From Limnohabitans sp. 15K (GTDB taxonomy: Bacteria > Pseudomonadota > Gammaproteobacteria > Burkholderiales > Burkholderiaceae_C), in assembly GCF_002778285.1 (NCBI RefSeq), contig NZ_NESM01000001.1:700529-764528 (forward strand): 64,000 nt of DNA. The letters run 5' to 3'. Numbering within the stretch: the first letter of the stretch is position 1; every line of letters starts with the position of its first letter. A program made the position numbers and the translations under genes. This document shows, one piece after another, positions 8,876 to 19,660 of this stretch. The notes under the pieces are model-generated. The model was not told the DNA's origin. It searched no databases and was given only the letters and a program-made list of their open reading frames with translations.

Positions 8876-9465
8876 TGGCTATTGGCTGTAAGTGGTTGAT
8901 TCAAATGGAAATGAATTCCTGAGAGCAGGAGTTTAGTCCACCACCACCTCGCCAATCCAGATGGTCGATGCCACCCTCGGCACGATTTGCAGACTGAAGG
9001 CCCTTGCCGACAGTGGCCGATCGCCCCGGAGGTTGGGCCGACGCCCAGAAACCCAGATACGGAATACCCCAAGTTCAGCAGCCCGCAGGGCTGTTGGACG
9101 GATCAAAGCGAGATGGTTGTGTTGTTCGGAACTTTGCTGATGTGCTTGGAGTGGCTTACAAAGCCACTCAACACCGTCACGCCTGGTGCCAAACAGTTTG
9201 TCTTGGACACCGGGGGAAGCCCCCGGCAGTGGACAAATTTCTGCATGCCTTTTGCCTCGCCCCATCCACGCGCCACGATCCCTATTCCTGTGCTCACGCA
9301 CAGCTGAATGGCGGTCAACTTCGGCAGTTCCCTTCGTTTCAGGCGTCAGCTCCGGCAACGGAGGCTTTGAGATTTCCAACAATCCAAAGCCAGTTGTGTA
9401 AACAGGTCCCAGACCGCAGACATCTTTCTGCACTGGGGCCAAGCTGATATGAAAAGGAACGCATC
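8876..9465 (+). promoter_or_regulatory. Long structured 5' leader of rne
   Basis: This 590-base space holds no convincing gene. It contains three tight hairpins in under 160 bases: 9077-9095 (stem AGCAGCCC with its partner across a GCA loop), 9149-9169 (GAGTGGCTT, loop ACA, AAGCCACTC, perfect) and 9210-9226 (CCGGGGG, loop AAG, CCCCCGG, perfect). E. coli rne has a 361-base leader with hairpins that let RNase E degrade its own mRNA. A similar autoregulatory role here is inferred from position and structure. Confidence 0.55.
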
Positions 9466-12400
9466 ATGAAACGGATGCTGATCAACGCCACGCAAGCTGA
9501 AGAGCGCCGCCTGGCCATCGTCGACGGACAAAAACTCCTCGACTACGAAATCGAAATCGAAGGCCGCGAGCAACGCAAGGGCAACATCTACCAAGCAGTG
9601 GTGACCCGCGTCGAGCCCTCGCTCGAGGCCTGCTTTGTGGACTACGGTGAAGACCGCCACGGCTTTTTGCCTTTCAAAGAAATCTCGCGCCAATACTTTG
9701 CTGAAGGCGTGTCCGTCAGCCAAGCCCGCATACAAGACGTCATCAAAGAAGGCCAGTCCCTCTTGGTGCAGGTCGAAAAAGAAGAACGCGGCAACAAGGG
9801 CGCAGCCCTGACGACATTTGTCAGCTTGGCTGGCCGTTATGTGGTGCTCATGCCCAACAACCCCCGTGGTGGTGGCGTCAGCCGCCGCATCGAGGGCGAT
9901 GACCGCGCTGAACTCAAAGAGGCGATGGACCAGCTGGAATACCCCAAGGGCATGTCCATCATTGCCCGCACCGCAGGCATCGGCCGCTCCGCGCCCGAAC
10001 TGCAATGGGACCTGAATTACCTGCTCAAACTTTGGACCGCCATTGACGGTGCCTCCAAAGGCGGCAAAGGCGCTTTCCTGATTTACCAAGAATCGTCGTT
10101 GGTCATCCGCGCGATTCGTGACTACTTCAACAACGACATCGGCGATATCCTGATCGATACCGACGACATCTATGACCAAGCTCAGCAGTTCATGAGCCAC
10201 GTCATGCCGGAGTTTGCGAACCGTGTGAAGCGTTACAGCGACGACGCGCCACTGTTCAGCCGCTTCCAGATTGAGCACCAGATCGAGTCGGCTTACGCCC
10301 GCACGGTGCAACTGCCTTCGGGCGGTGCCATCGTGATCGACCACACCGAAGCCTTGGTGTCGGTGGACGTGAACTCGGCCCGCGCCATCAAGGGCGGCGA
10401 CATCGAAGAAACCGCCACACGCACCAACTTGGAAGCCGCTGACGAAGTGGCCCGCCAGATGCGACTGCGTGATTTGGGCGGCCTGATCGTGATCGACTTC
10501 ATCGACATGGACGAGTCGAAGAACCGCCGCGATGTCGAAAACCGCTTGCGCGACGCCCTGCGCCAAGACCGTGCCCGTGTCCAGTTCGGCACCATCAGCA
10601 AGTTCGGCCTCATGGAAATGAGCCGCCAGCGTTTGAAGCCTGCCCTGTCAGAAGGTGCGTCCATCCCCTGCCCACGTTGCGGTGGCGCTGGCCACATCCG
10701 CGACACCGAGAGCTCGGCACTGCAAATTCTTCGCATCATCCAAGAAGAGTCCATGAAGGACAACAGCGCCGCCGTGCACGCGCAAGTGCCCGTCGAAGTC
10801 GCGTCGTTCTTGCTCAACGAAAAGCGTTCCGAGATCGCCAAGATCGAATTGCAGCAACGCATCAACGTGCTGCTGGTGCCCAACAAGTCGCTGGAAACGC
10901 CGCATTACAAGCTCGAGCGCTTGAAGCACGACGACCCGCGCCTGGACCGCATCGAAGCCAGCTACAAGATGGCCGAAGAGATCGAAGACGCGACCACCGT
11001 GACCCGTCGTTCGCAAGAACCCACCAACAAGCAAACACCCGTCATCAAGGGCGTGCTGCCCGATGCGCCTGCGCCAATTGCGCCCGTCAAGGCCGAAGCA
11101 CCAGTGGCTCCAGCCAAGCCCGTTCGCAAGGCCGCAGCAGCGCCAGCACCTGTGGCTGCTCCAGCCGCTACAGGTGGTTTCTTTGGCTGGCTGAAAAACC
11201 TGTTCGGTGGCGGTTCCACTGAAGCAGCGCCAGCAGCCGTGGCCAACAAAGATGAAAAAGCCCGCGAAGGCCGCAACGGTGAGCGCCGTGAGGGTGGCCG
11301 CGAAGGTGGTCGTGATGGCGAGCGCCGTGATGGCCGTCGTGGTGGCCGTGATGGCCGCCGTGGTGAACGCAGCGAAGGTGCTCAAGGCGAGGTTCGCGCC
11401 CCCCGCGAAGGCAATCGCCGTGGCGAAGGCCGCGGTGAAGCCCGTGCGGATGGCCGCAACGAATTGCGTGAGGGCGAAGCCCGCCCTGCACGCAGTGAGC
11501 GTGGCGAACGTGGCGAGCGCGCAGAGCGTCCTGCTGGTGAACGTGCACCCCGCGAAGGTCGCCGCGATGGCCGCGGAGAGGGCCGCAACGACAGCAGAAA
11601 TGAAGGCCGCAGCGATGCCGTGCCAGAGTTGAATGCCGAAGGCACCGAAGTGCGCAATGAGCGCGCTCCCCGTGGCGAAGGCCGTCGTGAGCGTGGTGAA
11701 CGAGGTGAAGGCCGCCGTGAGCGTGGTGAGCGTGGTGAACGCCGTCAGGGCGAAGCTGCAGCTGGCGATGTCAACACCCCTGCCAGCGAAGTGATCGTTT
11801 CAGAGGGTCAAGAAGCCCAGACGACGTCCGACACACCCCATTCGGAGAACACAGGTGAACGCCGCGAGCGCCGCTCGCGTGACCGCTATGGCCGTGACCG
11901 CCGTGAGCGTGGCAGCGAAAGCCGTGCAGAGGCCACAGGCGAAGAAGGTCCAAGCGATTTGAGCGCCAATGCGCCTCAAGCTGCTGCAGACAACCAGAGC
12001 GAAGACCGCCCTGCACCACGTTCATACTTTGAACGTGCCCAGCAGGCCGCTGCGCCAACGCCTGAGGTCAGCGCTGAAGCGCCGGCAGAACCACGCAATG
12101 AGTCCGCCAATGTGCCTGCTCAAGTGCCCACCGAAGTTCAAACGCAAGCCGCGCCGCCTGTGGCTGCCGAAACTGCGGCGCCCGTCGCGGTTCAGGCCCC
12201 TGTGGTGAGCGCCGAAAAGTCAGTTACAGCACCTGCTGCTTCGCCAACTGCTTTGCCTGCCGTCGCGAGCTACACCCTGCAAATCGACAGCCTGCAGCAA
12301 GTGGCGCAGGGCTCGGGCTTGGTCTGGGTCAACTCGGATGCGGGCAAAGTGGCCGCGGTTCAAGCCGCCATTGCCGCCGAACCCCAGCCTGTCCGCGTGC

Positions 12401-12495
12401 CCCGCGAGCGACCGCCTGCTGTGGTGTTGAACGAAGGTCCTTTGGTTTTGGTGGAAACACGCAAAGACCTGAAAGACATGAACCTGCCTTTCTGA
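9466..12495 (+). CDS. rne: Ribonuclease E
   Basis: 1009 residues starting at an ATG behind an AAGGA box. The first 500 residues form the catalytic half: [21 protein letters not shown] start, S1 domain, the DNase I-like segment with VDVNSARA and [11 protein letters not shown] (metal-binding Asp residues), and the Zn-link CPRC at residues 402-405. Residues about 520-900 are low-complexity, first Ala/Pro-rich with a [12 protein letters not shown] amphipathic segment that may anchor to the membrane, then long Arg/Glu/Gly repeats that probably bind RNA and degradosome partners. It initiates mRNA decay and rRNA/tRNA maturation. Confidence 0.97.
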   Translation: MKRMLINATQAEERRLAIVDGQKLLDYEIEIEGREQRKGNIYQAVVTRVEPSLEACFVDYGEDRHGFLPFKEISRQYFAEGVSVSQARIQDVIKEGQSLLVQVEKEERGNKGAALTTFVSLAGRYVVLMPNNPRGGGVSRRIEGDDRAELKEAMDQLEYPKGMSIIARTAGIGRSAPELQWDLNYLLKLWTAIDGASKGGKGAFLIYQESSLVIRAIRDYFNNDIGDILIDTDDIYDQAQQFMSHVMPEFANRVKRYSDDAPLFSRFQIEHQIESAYARTVQLPSGGAIVIDHTEALVSVDVNSARAIKGGDIEETATRTNLEAADEVARQMRLRDLGGLIVIDFIDMDESKNRRDVENRLRDALRQDRARVQFGTISKFGLMEMSRQRLKPALSEGASIPCPRCGGAGHIRDTESSALQILRIIQEESMKDNSAAVHAQVPVEVASFLLNEKRSEIAKIELQQRINVLLVPNKSLETPHYKLERLKHDDPRLDRIEASYKMAEEIEDATTVTRRSQEPTNKQTPVIKGVLPDAPAPIAPVKAEAPVAPAKPVRKAAAAPAPVAAPAATGGFFGWLKNLFGGGSTEAAPAAVANKDEKAREGRNGERREGGREGGRDGERRDGRRGGRDGRRGERSEGAQGEVRAPREGNRRGEGRGEARADGRNELREGEARPARSERGERGERAERPAGERAPREGRRDGRGEGRNDSRNEGRSDAVPELNAEGTEVRNERAPRGEGRRERGERGEGRRERGERGERRQGEAAAGDVNTPASEVIVSEGQEAQTTSDTPHSENTGERRERRSRDRYGRDRRERGSESRAEATGEEGPSDLSANAPQAAADNQSEDRPAPRSYFERAQQAAAPTPEVSAEAPAEPRNESANVPAQVPTEVQTQAAPPVAAETAAPVAVQAPVVSAEKSVTAPAASPTALPAVASYTLQIDSLQQVAQGSGLVWVNSDAGKVAAVQAAIAAEPQPVRVPRERPPAVVLNEGPLVLVETRKDLKDMNLPF

Positions 12496-12513
12496 CCTCA
12501 GAGCGAAAGCTCA

Positions 12514-12547
12514 TAAAAAAACCGGGCTCCCAGCCCGGTTTTTTTTC
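12514..12547. terminator. Bidirectional terminator between rne and hemY
   Basis: A perfect GC stem (ACCGGGCT, loop CCC, AGCCCGGT) is flanked by six A residues on the left and eight T residues on the right. It can terminate rne from the left and hemY from the right, the two genes being convergent. Confidence 0.92.
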
Positions 12548-12560
12548 GCCTGCGCTTGGC

Positions 12561-13859
12561 TCAGGAATGGGCCACGTTGGCGGCTTGCTTCCAAGCGGCA
12601 GTGGCAGCGGGCAAGTCTTGCCGCTGCTCAGCCAATTCGGCCAAAGCGCACCAGGCTTTGCGCTTCAAGGCTGGGGCTTGTAGGCCTTTGACAGATTGAG
12701 ACAAAAGACCTTGGGCTTTGCCCCACAACTGGTGACGCATGCACAACATGCCTGCCAAGTATTGCCAGCGAGGGTCTTGAGGCTGTGCCAACTGCGCAGC
12801 CTCAACCCGGGCCAGCCAAGACCTGGCGTCACTCGCCTGGGCATCGGCCCAACTGGCCTCCAAGGCTTGCACCATACGGGCCAATTGATCAGGCGTCCAA
12901 GGGTTGGACTTTGGGGATTGCAAGGGCCCCCACAAAGGCTGAAGCCACTGCCTGGCGACAGCACCCGCGCCACCCAAGGACAGGAAACGCAAAGCGGCTT
13001 CTGCTGCCAAATCGGGCATGGCGCACTGTGCGGGGCTCAACTTGAGCCAGAGGCGCTGAACGGCATCGGCATCGTGGGTGTTGGACAACCAGGACAGTAT
13101 CAAACTGCGCACCAAACTGTCAGCAGCATCAGGCGTAAAGGCCCGGTGCTTGGCCAGCAAAACGGCGGTGTCCAAGGCCTGCGAGGGTTGGCCAGCCAAA
13201 CGGGCCGCCTTGAGTTGCAGGCGCATGGCCACCGTACGGCGGGCTGTTGCTGAGGGCAAGGCCTGCAGCAAGGCCAGACTGGCGGGTGCATCGCGGTCGT
13301 CCAGCAACCAACGCGCAGCACGCAGCTGAATGCCCTCGTTCAAAGTCCGCGATTCGAATGCAGGGGCTTGTTTGGCAGCCTCCAAAGCGGCTTGCCATTG
13401 GGTTTGGCGCACATCCCGGTCTTGCAAAGCGTGTGCCGATTCGGCGGCCATGATGTGGGCCAGCGTTCGCAATGGCACCGCATGGTCCAGCTCTAAACCT
13501 GCCTCGCTGAGCAAAGCTTCTTTTTCAAGTGTCGTTTGTGCAGACTTGCGGGCCCGCAAAAAGCGGCCCGCCATGAACTGGCTGATGGCGTCGAGTATCG
13601 CCGCGTGAGCAGCCCGTTCTTTTTGCTGCAAGCGCCAGCGTTGCGCTTGCTGGGGCAAAGACAACAAGGCCGACAAGGCTTGCTGCGCCAGCACGATTAC
13701 CAAAACCACCAAGCCCAAAACCAGCAAGACCAGATTGAGCGATAAATCGATCCGGTAAGGCGACATAAACAAAGTCACAGTGCCTTGGTTATTGCCCGCC
13801 AACCAAGCGGCAGCCGCTGCCAAAGCAAACAAGCTGATGAGCCAAAGCGCTGCACGCAT
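12561..13859 (-). CDS. hemY: HemY family protein (inner-membrane TPR protein)
   Basis: 432 residues. Two hydrophobic segments near the N-terminus (residues about 2-22 and 40-62) fit the HemY_N domain, followed by Ala/Leu-rich helical repeats of TPR type. It is the last gene of hemC-hemD-hemX-hemY. Despite the name its role is unproven; it is not the protoporphyrinogen oxidase called HemY in Bacillus. The start ATG lies seven bases after the hemX stop. Confidence 0.9.
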   Translation of the reverse strand: MRAALWLISLFALAAAAAWLAGNNQGTVTLFMSPYRIDLSLNLVLLVLGLVVLVIVLAQQALSALLSLPQQAQRWRLQQKERAAHAAILDAISQFMAGRFLRARKSAQTTLEKEALLSEAGLELDHAVPLRTLAHIMAAESAHALQDRDVRQTQWQAALEAAKQAPAFESRTLNEGIQLRAARWLLDDRDAPASLALLQALPSATARRTVAMRLQLKAARLAGQPSQALDTAVLLAKHRAFTPDAADSLVRSLILSWLSNTHDADAVQRLWLKLSPAQCAMPDLAAEAALRFLSLGGAGAVARQWLQPLWGPLQSPKSNPWTPDQLARMVQALEASWADAQASDARSWLARVEAAQLAQPQDPRWQYLAGMLCMRHQLWGKAQGLLSQSVKGLQAPALKRKAWCALAELAEQRQDLPAATAAWKQAANVAHS

Positions 13860-13865
13860 GCCGGT

Positions 13866-14903
13866 TTACCTTCCAGCCGCGGCAGTCGCCAGGGCAGCCA
13901 AAGAGCCTTCCAGGCGGGGACTGTCGCTGGCCTTCAACTGGTCGGAAGATTGCTCGAGCAATTGCAGCATCTGAACTGTCTTGCGCGAAGACCCGTCGGC
14001 GTAGCGTCTTACGATGATCGACGCAGAAGCCAGGTCAGCACGCGCAGCGTCTTTTTGACGGGCCAACAAACCCAAACGGGCATTGAGCAATTTGAGCTTG
14101 AGGTTTTCACGCAAGAAAAAGCCCTGCTCAGGCGACAACAACGCTGCCTCGGGTGATTCGATACGGCTGACTCTCACCAAGCCCTTGATCTGATTGGCAA
14201 ATTGGGTCAAACCAGCCATCCACCAGGAGGGTTCAGGGGCTTGCTGGGCGTCGGTCAACGCACGGTTCATGAACGATGAAGGCAAGGCCTGATTGGCCAA
14301 CAGCAGGCCATCCACCAGTGCCACACCCTCGTCCAACTTGATCAACAAGCCGGGTAAATCGAAGACTTGGGCCGTACTCAGCCGGTCCAAGTCTTTTTCC
14401 AAAGCCCTGAGTACGGGTGCCAGCCGAGGCTGAGCGGCTCGTTGCAAACGCGTTTGGGCAGATTTGAGCGCTGCCAACAAGGGCTCGTAACTGCCCGTCA
14501 ATTGGGTCTGTTGCTGAGCCATGCGCAATGCCGACTCGATGTCCACCACCAAGTTTTCATCCCGCGAACGCGACAGGCTTTGAATCAATTCTTCTAACTG
14601 ACTGCGCTGCAACGCGACCTCACCCAAGCGGGTTTCGACCAAGGCCAAGCGGGCAGCACTGTCCTTGACCGTTTCCTGAGCCTGTTTGGCCCAAGCTTTG
14701 GCTTCCAGCGATTGCTGGCCAGCGTCGGCGCTTTGTTGCGCCAATTGTTCTTGGATACGCGACAACTTTTGCCACAAAAGGACAGACAAGAACAAGGCCA
14801 AGCCCGCGATACCGAAAGACAACCACTTTAGGCCGTTGCGAAGCAAGGGCACAGACCCCACAGGGGTGTCAGGAGCTGCGGCGGTTTCAGGAGAAGTCGT
14901 CAT
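13866..14903 (-). CDS. hemX: HemX family protein (uroporphyrinogen-III C-methyltransferase-like)
   Basis: 345 residues. A transmembrane segment (LKWLSFGIAGLALFLSVLLW, about residues 27-46) follows a short cytoplasmic tail, and then a coiled-coil-rich periplasmic domain begins with KLSRIQEQLAQQ. This is the HemX architecture. No SAM-binding motif is visible, so the methyltransferase name inherited from databases is doubtful. The ATG overlaps the hemD stop by four bases. Confidence 0.88.
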   Translation of the reverse strand: MTTSPETAAAPDTPVGSVPLLRNGLKWLSFGIAGLALFLSVLLWQKLSRIQEQLAQQSADAGQQSLEAKAWAKQAQETVKDSAARLALVETRLGEVALQRSQLEELIQSLSRSRDENLVVDIESALRMAQQQTQLTGSYEPLLAALKSAQTRLQRAAQPRLAPVLRALEKDLDRLSTAQVFDLPGLLIKLDEGVALVDGLLLANQALPSSFMNRALTDAQQAPEPSWWMAGLTQFANQIKGLVRVSRIESPEAALLSPEQGFFLRENLKLKLLNARLGLLARQKDAARADLASASIIVRRYADGSSRKTVQMLQLLEQSSDQLKASDSPRLEGSLAALATAAAGR

Positions 14904-15718
14904 GTCAGCGATTTTATAGACTCCGCTTGGCTTTCAAGACTTGTAGGAACGATTTCCACCCGCCCCCAACCCGCTGCCAACAAGCGCTGTGCAATTCGGG
15001 GATGCGTGGCCAATGCCCGGGCTTGGCCAATGGGCAAATCCGGACAAACCTGCCACAAATGCTGCGCGGCCTCGGAGCTGCTGAACAACCACCACGAGCC
15101 GTCTTGCACGGCTTCGCTTGCCAAAGACCGTTGCATCGGCGTCAAAGCGGGTGCTTGGCGCACATAAGCCACGGTTTGAAGCACCTGCAAACCTGCATTT
15201 TCGAGCTGCAAGGCCAGCCAATCGCGCCCCGCCAATTGGCCTTGTGTATCGGCTCCACGAACAATCAACACAGAGGGTTGGGCTTTTGAATGGGCCAAGG
15301 CCAAGGCCACCCCATCTTTTACTCGCCCTGCCACCAAATTCCAAAGGGCTTCAGAGTCAAACTGCGCCGCATCTTTAGGGGGGGAATCGATCGAATCTGC
15401 AGGCCAACCCGCTGCCAGCAAAGCCGCATGGGTGCCGGGGCCTGTTGACCAGGCGCGGCAATTGCCCAAAGACAAACCCGCAGGTCTTGCGTCCATGAAA
15501 AACCGCACGGCATTGGCGCTGACAAACATCACGGCCAAGTGATGGGAAACGGCTTGCCAAGCTTGCGCCAAGACTGATGGTTCAGGCAAAGCCGTGATGT
15601 CGATGAGGGGCAAAATTTCGCAGTGCACGCCCCGTGCCTGCAAGGCATCGGCCCAGGCCTTGGCCTCGCGCTCAGGCCGGGTGACGATCACTCGCCCAGG
15701 GACAGCGCCAGAACTCAA
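14900..15718 (-). CDS. hemD: Uroporphyrinogen-III synthase
   Basis: 272 residues, poorly conserved as usual for HemD, but with the N-terminal [10 protein letters not shown] motif and the central LIVRG and SSEAAQHL segments. It closes hydroxymethylbilane with inversion of ring D. The start is a TTG (15716-15718) that overlaps the hemC stop by four bases; a GTG just before VTRP is an alternative. The gene lies directly after hemC. Confidence 0.88.
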   Translation of the reverse strand: MSSGAVPGRVIVTRPEREAKAWADALQARGVHCEILPLIDITALPEPSVLAQAWQAVSHHLAVMFVSANAVRFFMDARPAGLSLGNCRAWSTGPGTHAALLAAGWPADSIDSPPKDAAQFDSEALWNLVAGRVKDGVALALAHSKAQPSVLIVRGADTQGQLAGRDWLALQLENAGLQVLQTVAYVRQAPALTPMQRSLASEAVQDGSWWLFSSSEAAQHLWQVCPDLPIGQARALATHPRIAQRLLAAGWGRVEIVPTSLESQAESIKSLT

Positions 15719-16632
15719 TGCGCGCCACCCTCACGCAAAGCCTGCGCCACGCTCAGGCCCAGCGCCTCGGCAGCTTGCAGGCCATCGGTGCTGGCGTGCG
15801 CATCGGCCGTGACCAAGGTGGTCGCGCCTTCCGGGTCGCCCCAGGCCGCTTGCAGTTTGAGCACACCGCCCTCGATGGTCGCGTGCGCGGCCAAAGGCAT
15901 GGAGCAGCTGCCGCCCATGGCGCGGCTCACGGCCCGCTCGGCAGCCACGCGACGCCAAGAGGGCGCATCGGCCAATTGAGACAACAAGGCGCACAAATCA
16001 GCCCGGTCGCTTCGGATCTCGATGCCCAAAGCACCCTGCCCTGCGGCCGGCAGCATTTGCTCGGTTTCAAAAATATGGCGAATGCGCTCAGACAAGCCCA
16101 GGCGCTTGAGGCCCGCCGCCGCCAGCACAATGCCCGCGTACTGGCCTTCGTCGAGTTTGCGCAATCGCGTGTCCAGGTTGCCGCGCAGGGGCTCGATCTT
16201 CAAGTCGGGGCGCAGCGCACGCAGCAGTACGGTGCGGCGCAGGCTGGATGTGCCGACCACAGCGCCTTGCGGCAAGTCTTCCAAGCGGGCGTATTGCGAC
16301 GACACCCAAGCGTCGCGGGGGTCTTCGCGCTCCATCACGCAGGCCAGCTCGAAGCCTTCGGGCATGTCCATGGGCACGTCTTTGAGCGAATGCACCGCGA
16401 TGTCGGCGTGGCCCTCTTGCAGCGCCACTTCCAGCTCTTTGACGAACAAGCCCTTGCCGCCCACTTTGGACAGGCTGCGGTCCAGGATCTGGTCGCCCTG
16501 GGTCGTCATGCCCAGCAGCTTGACTGTGCAGCCAAGCCCCTCGAGCAAGGATTTGACATGTTCGGCTTGCCACAGAGCCAAACGGCTCTCGCGGGTGGCG
16601 ATGACGATAGAGGGCTGCTTGGACTCGGTCAC
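15715..16632 (-). CDS. hemC: Porphobilinogen deaminase
   Basis: 305 residues from a GTG start with an AGGAAG box seven bases upstream. The N-terminal [16 protein letters not shown] and the LKDVPMDMP motif are typical. One deviation shows: the cofactor-attachment region reads [11 protein letters not shown] without the nearby Cys, while the dipyrromethane-binding Cys of other HemC proteins is expected near [11 protein letters not shown], which is present. The enzyme polymerises four porphobilinogens into hydroxymethylbilane. It is the first gene of the heme operon and divergent from ppc. Confidence 0.95.
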   Translation of the reverse strand: MTESKQPSIVIATRESRLALWQAEHVKSLLEGLGCTVKLLGMTTQGDQILDRSLSKVGGKGLFVKELEVALQEGHADIAVHSLKDVPMDMPEGFELACVMEREDPRDAWVSSQYARLEDLPQGAVVGTSSLRRTVLLRALRPDLKIEPLRGNLDTRLRKLDEGQYAGIVLAAAGLKRLGLSERIRHIFETEQMLPAAGQGALGIEIRSDRADLCALLSQLADAPSWRRVAAERAVSRAMGGSCSMPLAAHATIEGGVLKLQAAWGDPEGATTLVTADAHASTDGLQAAEALGLSVAQALREGGAH

Positions 16633-16759
16633 GGCGGGCTTCCTGAAAAAAATTTTGATCCCATCAAAATGAAATCAATCGGTCATTTGTCTCCTGCGGC
16701 GATGCTAGCATGATGTCAAGGAAAATTGACACCGCCACGACCACCATCCCGAGCACACG

Positions 16760-19612
16760 ATGAAACAGGCCGCCCCAGACACCGCATTGCCCAATCCGGC
16801 CCTTACGCGCAGCACAACACGCGAAAAACGCGACAGCGAACGCCCCTTGGTGGAAGACATCCGCTTGCTGGGCCGCATTTTGGGCGATGTGATCCGGGTT
16901 CAAGAAGGCCCCGAGGCTTATGAGTTGGTCGAGCAAATCCGCAAGCTCTCGGTGGCTTTCAGGCGTGATGCCGACCACGAAGCCGACAAGGCCCTGAAAA
17001 AGCTGCTCAAAAGTCTGCCGGGCGACCGCGCCGTGAGCGTGATCCGCGCGTTCACCTACTTTTCACACTTGGCCAACCTGGCCGAAGACCGCCACCACAT
17101 CCGCCGCCGCACCATCCACGAACGCGCAGGCCACACGCAAGAAGGCAGCATCGATGTGGCGCTGCAGCGCCTGCGCTGGGCAGGCATCACGCCCAAAAGC
17201 ATCTCGGACATGCTGGCCACCAGCTATGTCTCCCCGGTGCTCACGGCCCACCCCACCGAGGTGCAGCGCCAAAGCATTCTGGATGCCGAGCGCGACATCG
17301 CCCACCTGCTGACAGAACGCGACGCCATCAAGGCCCGCGCCGCCATGGTCAACGCGACCAAAGACGCCCTGACACCCAAGGAGCTGGCCGCCAACGAATT
17401 GCAAATGCGTGCGCGAGTGATGCAGTTGTGGCAAACCCGCCTGCTGCGCTTGACCAAACTCACCGTGGCCGACGAGATCGAAAACGCGCTGAGTTACTAC
17501 GAAGCCACCTTCTTGCGCGAAATTCCCAAGCTCTATGCCGAGCTCGAAGAAGCCCTGCCGGGTCAGCCCATTGCCAGCTTCCTGCGTATGGGCCAGTGGA
17601 TAGGCGGCGACCGCGACGGCAACCCCAATGTGACCGCCCCCACACTGGAACACGCCCTGACCCGCCAAAGCGATGTGGCCCTGCGCCACTACCTGACCGA
17701 GGTGCATTTTTTGGGCTGCGAGCTGTCGCTGTCGGCCATGCTGGTGCCTTTTGGCCCCGAAATGCTGGCACTGGCCGAGCGCTCACCCGACACCAACGCA
17801 CACCGCCAGGACGAACCCTACCGCCGGGCGCTGACGGGTATTTATGCACGCCTGGCCGCCACCTTGAAAGGACTGACCGGTGGTGACGCCGCCCGCCACG
17901 CAGTGGCCCCGCAAAACCCCTATGCCAGCGCCGAAGCATTTTTGGCCGACTTGCGCGTGATCGAAGCCTCTCTATGTAGCCATCACGCCGAAGCGCTGGC
18001 CGCCCAGCGCCTGCACCCGCTGATCCGTGCGGTGGAGGTGTTTGGCTTTCACTTGGCCACGGTGGACCTGCGCCAAAGCTCGGACAAGCACGAAGACGTG
18101 GTGGCCGAGCTGCTGTCCACGGCCCGCGTGGAAAAGCATTACAGCCAGCTGGACGAGCACGCCAAACAAGCCCTGCTGCTGGGCCTCTTGAACGACGCCC
18201 GCCCGCTGCGCGTGCCCGGCGCGGACTACAGCGAACACAGCGTGTCAGAGTTGGCGATTTTTGAAACTGCCAAGCGCATGCTCAGCACCTTTGGCAGGCA
18301 GGCCATTCGCCACTACATCATCAGCCACACCGAAACCGTGAGCGACTTGTTGGAGGTTTTGCTGCTGCAAAAAGAAACAGGTCTGCTGCGTGGCACGCTC
18401 GACAGCGAGGCGATCAACGACCTGATCGTGGTGCCGCTGTTCGAGACCATCGAAGACCTGCGCAACGCCGCGCCCATCATGCGCGACTTTTACGCCCTGC
18501 CTGGCGTGGCCGCGCTGATCCAGCGTTCGGGTGGCGAGCAAGACATCATGCTGGGCTATTCGGACAGCAACAAGGATGGCGGCATCTTCACCAGCAACTG
18601 GGAGTTGTACCGCGCCGAAATCGCCTTGGTGGCCTTGTTTGACAAACTCCAAAGCAGCCACGGCATCACACTGCGCATGTTCCACGGCCGAGGCGGCACC
18701 GTGGGTCGGGGCGGTGGCCCCAGCTACCAGGCCATCTTGGCGCAACCCCCAGGCACCGTGCGCGGGCAAATCCGCCTGACCGAACAAGGCGAAGTCATCG
18801 GCTCCAAATACGCCAACCCCGAAATTGGTCGCCGCAACCTTGAAACTTTGATCGCCGCCACCTTGGAGGCCACGCTGCTGCAACCCACCAAGCCCGCCAC
18901 CCGGGCTTTTCTGGACGCCGCGGCCGAGCTGTCCGAAGCCAGTATGGGCGCCTACCGCGCCCTGGTGTACGAGACGCCAGGCTTCACCGACTACTTTTTT
19001 GGGGCCACCCCGCTCAAGGAGCTGACCCAGTTGAACATTGGTTCTCGCCCTGCATCGCGCAAAGCGCTTGAAAAAATCGAAGACCTGCGGGCCATCCCCT
19101 GGGGTTTCAGCTGGGGCCAGTGCCGCCTGACCCTGCCAGGCTGGCTGGGCTTTGGCTCGGCCGTGGCCGCCTTTTTGGACAAGCCCGGTCCGGCCGAGCG
19201 CAAAGCGGCACTGGCCTTGCTGCAAAAGATGTACCGCCAGTGGCCTTTTTTCCGCACCTTGCTCTCCAACATGGACATGGTGCTGGCCAAAAGCGACCTG
19301 GCCCTGGCCTCGCGCTACGCCGAACTGGTGGATGATGCCCGCCTGCGCAAAAAGATTTTTACGGCCATCGAAGCCGAATGGCACCGCACAGCCGAAGCAT
19401 TGGCCCAGATCACTGGCGAAAAGAACAGATTGGCCAGCAACCCGGCGCTGGACCGGTCCATCCGCCACCGCTTCCCTTACATCGACCCGCTGCACCACCT
19501 GCAAGTCGAGTTGATCCGGCGCTATCGCGAGGGCAAAGCCGACGAACGCGTGCAACGCGGTATCCACATTTCAATCAACGGGATTGCGGCGGGGCTGCGC
19601 AATACAGGCTGA
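16760..19612 (+). CDS. ppc: Phosphoenolpyruvate carboxylase
   Basis: 950 residues. Catalytic motifs are clear: [23 protein letters not shown], the mobile-loop [16 protein letters not shown], and SNKDGG. The C-terminus IAAGLRNTG is the conserved end. The enzyme makes oxaloacetate from PEP and bicarbonate to refill the TCA cycle. The start ATG has no strong ribosome-binding site. The spacer with hemC (16633-16759) must carry divergent promoters but I could not assign boxes with confidence. Confidence 0.97.
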   Translation: MKQAAPDTALPNPALTRSTTREKRDSERPLVEDIRLLGRILGDVIRVQEGPEAYELVEQIRKLSVAFRRDADHEADKALKKLLKSLPGDRAVSVIRAFTYFSHLANLAEDRHHIRRRTIHERAGHTQEGSIDVALQRLRWAGITPKSISDMLATSYVSPVLTAHPTEVQRQSILDAERDIAHLLTERDAIKARAAMVNATKDALTPKELAANELQMRARVMQLWQTRLLRLTKLTVADEIENALSYYEATFLREIPKLYAELEEALPGQPIASFLRMGQWIGGDRDGNPNVTAPTLEHALTRQSDVALRHYLTEVHFLGCELSLSAMLVPFGPEMLALAERSPDTNAHRQDEPYRRALTGIYARLAATLKGLTGGDAARHAVAPQNPYASAEAFLADLRVIEASLCSHHAEALAAQRLHPLIRAVEVFGFHLATVDLRQSSDKHEDVVAELLSTARVEKHYSQLDEHAKQALLLGLLNDARPLRVPGADYSEHSVSELAIFETAKRMLSTFGRQAIRHYIISHTETVSDLLEVLLLQKETGLLRGTLDSEAINDLIVVPLFETIEDLRNAAPIMRDFYALPGVAALIQRSGGEQDIMLGYSDSNKDGGIFTSNWELYRAEIALVALFDKLQSSHGITLRMFHGRGGTVGRGGGPSYQAILAQPPGTVRGQIRLTEQGEVIGSKYANPEIGRRNLETLIAATLEATLLQPTKPATRAFLDAAAELSEASMGAYRALVYETPGFTDYFFGATPLKELTQLNIGSRPASRKALEKIEDLRAIPWGFSWGQCRLTLPGWLGFGSAVAAFLDKPGPAERKAALALLQKMYRQWPFFRTLLSNMDMVLAKSDLALASRYAELVDDARLRKKIFTAIEAEWHRTAEALAQITGEKNRLASNPALDRSIRHRFPYIDPLHHLQVELIRRYREGKADERVQRGIHISINGIAAGLRNTG

Positions 19613-19660
19613 TGACCGGTTTTCGGGCAACCACTGGCCGCCCGATAAAATCCCCCACCT

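Noticed and set aside
8933..9442. Open frames of 70-170 codons on both strands in the rne leader
   Set aside because: They overlap one another and the hairpins, and none has motifs or a credible ribosome-binding site.
9346..10566. 406-codon minus-strand open frame over rne
   Set aside because: It lies entirely antisense to the conserved catalytic half of RNase E, has no family motifs and arises from the high GC content.
16702..16711. ATGCTAGCAT palindrome in the hemC/ppc spacer as an operator
   Set aside because: Ten-base palindromes occur by chance and no supporting promoter boxes or second copy were found.
18245..19567. 440-codon minus-strand open frame over ppc
   Set aside because: Antisense shadow of the conserved PEP carboxylase C-terminal half; no ribosome-binding site or recognisable domain.
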